64,000 bases of DNA from Novosphingobium sp. RL4 (GTDB lineage Bacteria; Pseudomonadota; Alphaproteobacteria; Sphingomonadales; Sphingomonadaceae), in contig NZ_CP141944.1 in assembly GCF_035658495.1 (NCBI RefSeq), positions 186,001 to 250,000 on the forward strand, written 5' to 3'. The position numbers were made by a program, and so were the translations under genes. Within the stretch, counting starts at the first letter, position 1. Each line of letters starts with the position of its first letter. The notes below the pieces were generated by a model. It was given only the letters and a program-made list of their open reading frames with translations. It searched no databases and had not been told where the DNA came from. Below, piece by piece: positions 61,595 to 64,000 of this stretch.

Positions 61595-63181
61595 TTACTC
61601 GGCCGGAATGGCAGTGAAAGTGCTGGCGGGGGCACGCTCGCGAACAGGCTCACCCTCGTAGGGCTCGTAAGGTTCGGGACCGTGGCGGATCGTCGACAGC
61701 ATCAGCCTGACCTCGATCACCGCCATGATTCCGTAAAGCGCGGTGAAGCCGAAGATCGTCGCCCAGATCTGGGTCGTCGTCAGGCTCGATGCGCCGAGGA
61801 AGGTCGGCAGCACACCGTCCACCGCCCAGGGCTGGCGGCCCAGTTCGGCAACGAGCCAGCCCACTTCGATCGCGATCCACGGCAGCGGCATCGCGATCAG
61901 GGCCGTGCGCAGGAACCACTTGCGGTCGAACCGGCGGCGCACGGAAAACGCGAATGCGGTGGCGAAGAAGACGATGAAGAAGAAGCCCAGCCCCGCCATG
62001 ATGCGGAACATGAAGAACAGCGCCGGTACGTTGGGCACGGTGCTCCATGCGGCCTTTTCGATCGTCGCGGCATCGGCCTTGCGCGGGTCGGCGACGAAGC
62101 GCTTGAGCAGCAGGGCATAGCCGAGGTCGTTCTTGTTACGCTCCCAGGCTTCGCGCGCGACCATGTCGTTGCGATCGACCTTGAGCTTCTCCACCGCGTC
62201 GTAAGCCAGGATACCGCTGCGGATACGCTGGTCGGCGCGTTCCACCAGCGGGATGATGCCGGTAACTTCACCCGAAAGACTGCGCGTTGCGATCAGGCCC
62301 AGAACATAGGGAATCTTGATCTCGTAGCGTGTCTCGTGGGCCGAGTTGGAAGGAATGCCGAACAGGGCCAGGCCGGCGGGGGCCTTGTCGGTCTCCCACA
62401 TGGCTTCCATGGCCGCCAGCTTCATCTGCTGGTTGTCGGTCAGGGCATAGCCGCTCTCGTCACCCAGCACGACGACCGAGAGCGAGGAGGCGAGGCCGAA
62501 CGCCGCAGCCACGGTGAAGCTGCGCTTGGCCAGCTCGATATGGCGCCCGCGCAGGAGGTAGTAGCAGGACACGCCCAGCACGAAGACGCTGGCGCAGACG
62601 TAGCCCGCGCTGACGGTGTGGACGAACTTGGCCTGCGCAACCGGGTTGAAGAGGACGTCCTTGAAGTTGGACACTTCCATGCGCATCGTCTCGGGATTGA
62701 ACACGGCGCCCGTCGGGTGCTGCATCCAGCCGTTGGCGATGAGAATCCACAGCGCCGAGAGGTTAGAGCCGACGGCGACCATGATCGTCGTCAGCAGGTG
62801 GCCGCGCTTGGAAAGCCGGTCCCAGCCGAAGAACATCAGGCCTACGAAGGTCGCTTCCAGGAAGAAGGCCATGAGGCCCTCGATCGCCAGCGGCGCACCG
62901 AAGATGTCTCCCACGTAATGCGAGTAGTAGGCCCAGTTGGTGCCGAACTCGAATTCCATGGTGAGGCCGGTAGCCACGCCGAGCACGAAATTGATGCCGA
63001 AAAGCTTGCCCCAGAACCGGGTGACGTCCCGCCAGATGGGGCGATCGGTTATGACATATACACTTTCCGTAATTACGATAATGAAGGAAAGGCCCAATGT
63101 CAAGGGAACGAAGAGAAAGTGGTACAGCGCCGTCAAGGCGAACTGCAGCCGGGATAGTTCAACCACTGCCATGTCGATCAT
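61595..63181 (-). CDS. cydA: Cytochrome bd ubiquinol oxidase subunit I
   Basis: A 528-residue haem-bearing subunit. Two starts are close: ATG 63181, with a GGCGGG upstream, and ATG 63172, which gives an N-terminus closer to E. coli. VELSRLQFALTALYHFLFVP holds the first haem histidine. FVHTVSAGYVCASVFVLG near 200 covers a second. GLTMEFEFGTNWAYYSHYVGD and GRQPWAVDGVLPT are typical. The Q-loop near 265-385 is long, as in E. coli CydA, so this is a true bd-type and not a short-loop CIO. It works at low oxygen. Confidence 0.95.
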   Translation of the reverse strand: MIDMAVVELSRLQFALTALYHFLFVPLTLGLSFIIVITESVYVITDRPIWRDVTRFWGKLFGINFVLGVATGLTMEFEFGTNWAYYSHYVGDIFGAPLAIEGLMAFFLEATFVGLMFFGWDRLSKRGHLLTTIMVAVGSNLSALWILIANGWMQHPTGAVFNPETMRMEVSNFKDVLFNPVAQAKFVHTVSAGYVCASVFVLGVSCYYLLRGRHIELAKRSFTVAAAFGLASSLSVVVLGDESGYALTDNQQMKLAAMEAMWETDKAPAGLALFGIPSNSAHETRYEIKIPYVLGLIATRSLSGEVTGIIPLVERADQRIRSGILAYDAVEKLKVDRNDMVAREAWERNKNDLGYALLLKRFVADPRKADAATIEKAAWSTVPNVPALFFMFRIMAGLGFFFIVFFATAFAFSVRRRFDRKWFLRTALIAMPLPWIAIEVGWLVAELGRQPWAVDGVLPTFLGASSLTTTQIWATIFGFTALYGIMAVIEVRLMLSTIRHGPEPYEPYEGEPVRERAPASTFTAIPAE

Positions 63182-63270
63182 GTCGAATCCCGCCGTTTTA
63201 GCGGCCCAAGGCATTGAGAAATGGTTGCCTTGGGCAGGTTGGTTTCGTAGGGTCGCGTTAGGCTTGCATG

Positions 63271-64000
63271 TGAAAGCTGTCAAACTTTACTTACATGGTT
63301 TCTTTAATTTGATCTATGTCAAATTTGCCAGTTTCTGGCTTCTCGATATTGCCGGGGCAGCGCTCTTTTCGTGGGGCATTGCGAGTGGGGTAGGCCGTAT
63401 CGCCGAAGGTAGCCCCGTGCTGCTTCCCGCCGCACTTATCCTGTGCGGGGTACTTCTGCGCGCGCTGGCCACTTGCGCGGTTGACCGCCAGGCCGTGTCC
63501 GCCGCCCAGACTTCGGGCGAGGAACGGCGTGCCGGACTGTGGCGAAAGCTCCTCGGTGGAAGGCTGGCCAGCCCTTTGTCCACCGGCGAAAGCGCCACGC
63601 TTGCGCTGGACCATAACACGGCGATCGAGAATCGCGATATCCGGTTCACGCCCATACGATTCAACGCCGTAATCGGACCCATGGTGGTGGCCGCGGTCGT
63701 TGCGCCGTTCAGTTGGGTGGCCGCCGCGATCATGCTGGCCACGCTGTTGCCGTTCACGCTGGGCATGATCCTTGCCGGCACCGCCTCGCGCCGCGCCGCC
63801 GAACGCCAGCTTGCCGCACTGGGCGCTCTCTCCGGTCTGTTCGTCGATCGCGTCGCGCACCTTCCGCTGATCCGCCACTTCGGCGCCGAGGCCCGCATCG
63901 GAAAGCAGGTGCGCGCCGCCACGGGTGACGTCGCCCGGCGCACCGTCACCGTCCTGCGCACCGCCTTCCTTTCGAACGCCGTGCTGGAATTCTTCTCGGC
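63271..64000 (+). CDS. cydD: Thiol-reductant ABC exporter subunit CydD (C-terminus outside window)
   Basis: The frame is open from at least a GTG at 63271 to the window end (243 codons). It contains the first membrane segments (FWLLDIAGAALFSWGIASG near 20-38, VLLPAALILCGVLLRALAT near 49-67), RFNAVIGPMVVAAVVAPFSW near 132 and the coupling patch AALGALSGLFVDRVAHLPLI near 186, typical of CydD permease domains; the ATPase lies beyond the edge. CydDC exports cysteine/glutathione and is needed to assemble cytochrome bd. The start is uncertain: TTG codons at 63262 and 63309 are alternatives. Confidence 0.82.
63309..63322. promoter_or_regulatory. FNR/Crp-type box between cydA and cydD
   Basis: TTGATCTATGTCAA matches the FNR dyad TTGAT-N4-ATCAA in nine of ten positions. 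On the plus strand GATATT (63345-63350) and on the minus strand TAAAGT (63284-63289) lie about 30 bases from the box centre, the spacing of class II FNR promoters. It may control cydAB, cydD or both. Confidence 0.6.

Overview
The window is a G+C-rich alphaproteobacterial chromosome segment, most probably from Sphingomonadaceae (Novosphingobium/Sphingobium-like). Supporting signs are a MipZ-type ParA ATPase instead of Min proteins, an RcGTA-type gene transfer agent cluster with DUF2460/DUF2163/DUF2793 genes, an OmpA protein with a polyproline linker, a tonB-exbB-exbD-exbD cluster, and dispersed repeats of the kind common in this group. No rRNA, tRNA, CRISPR array, integrase or transposase was seen.

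Layout. 1-529: end of a DedA/VTT membrane protein. 611-14776: a compact, one-directional gene transfer agent (GTA)-like cluster behind a near-consensus sigma-70 promoter: small and large terminase, portal, small membrane protein, protease, capsid, connector, tail completion, major tail, two tail chaperone-type genes, a very short tape measure, distal tail, hub, NlpC/P60 peptidase, tail-tip protein and DUF2793. Most genes overlap by 4 bp. The large enzymatic-looking domain normally carried by the last tail gene is missing there, and a large N-terminal domain is instead fused to the distal-tail gene. 14968-24422: OmpA, queC, an argD-argF-hslO operon, a double cold-shock-domain protein, a cysteine-loop phosphatase/sulfurtransferase-type protein, and a nitrogen island (P-II, amtB, P-II) with a perfect sigma-54 promoter. 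24574-38869: translation and central metabolism (prfC, pheST, rpmI-rplT, prs, glpX, a histidinol-phosphatase-type IMPase), two AraC-family regulators, and a gamma-glutamylcyclotransferase that seems to need a CTG start.

38933-52295: hom, exported proteins, the TonB energiser operon, a ligase-associated DEXH helicase, an MgtC/DUF4010 membrane protein, a phosphomannomutase, a mipZ/J-protein pair and panC. 52441-60257: a CsgG-family protein, then a two-component system, a secreted PPC-like protein, DUF2946, a TonB-dependent receptor and a PepSY membrane protein. From the two-component system onward this looks like a metal- or cofactor-uptake module, with copper as one hypothesis. 60306-64000: cydX-cydB-cydA, diverging from a cydD that leaves the window, with an FNR-type box between them.

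How the parts work together: the ExbB/ExbD/TonB proteins can energise the TonB receptor. AmtB and the two P-II proteins form an ammonium-sensing unit. The cyd genes give a high-affinity oxidase plus the exporter it needs for assembly. The GTA cluster supplies head and tail structure but no recognisable lysis or integration genes, which fits a domesticated GTA better than a prophage.
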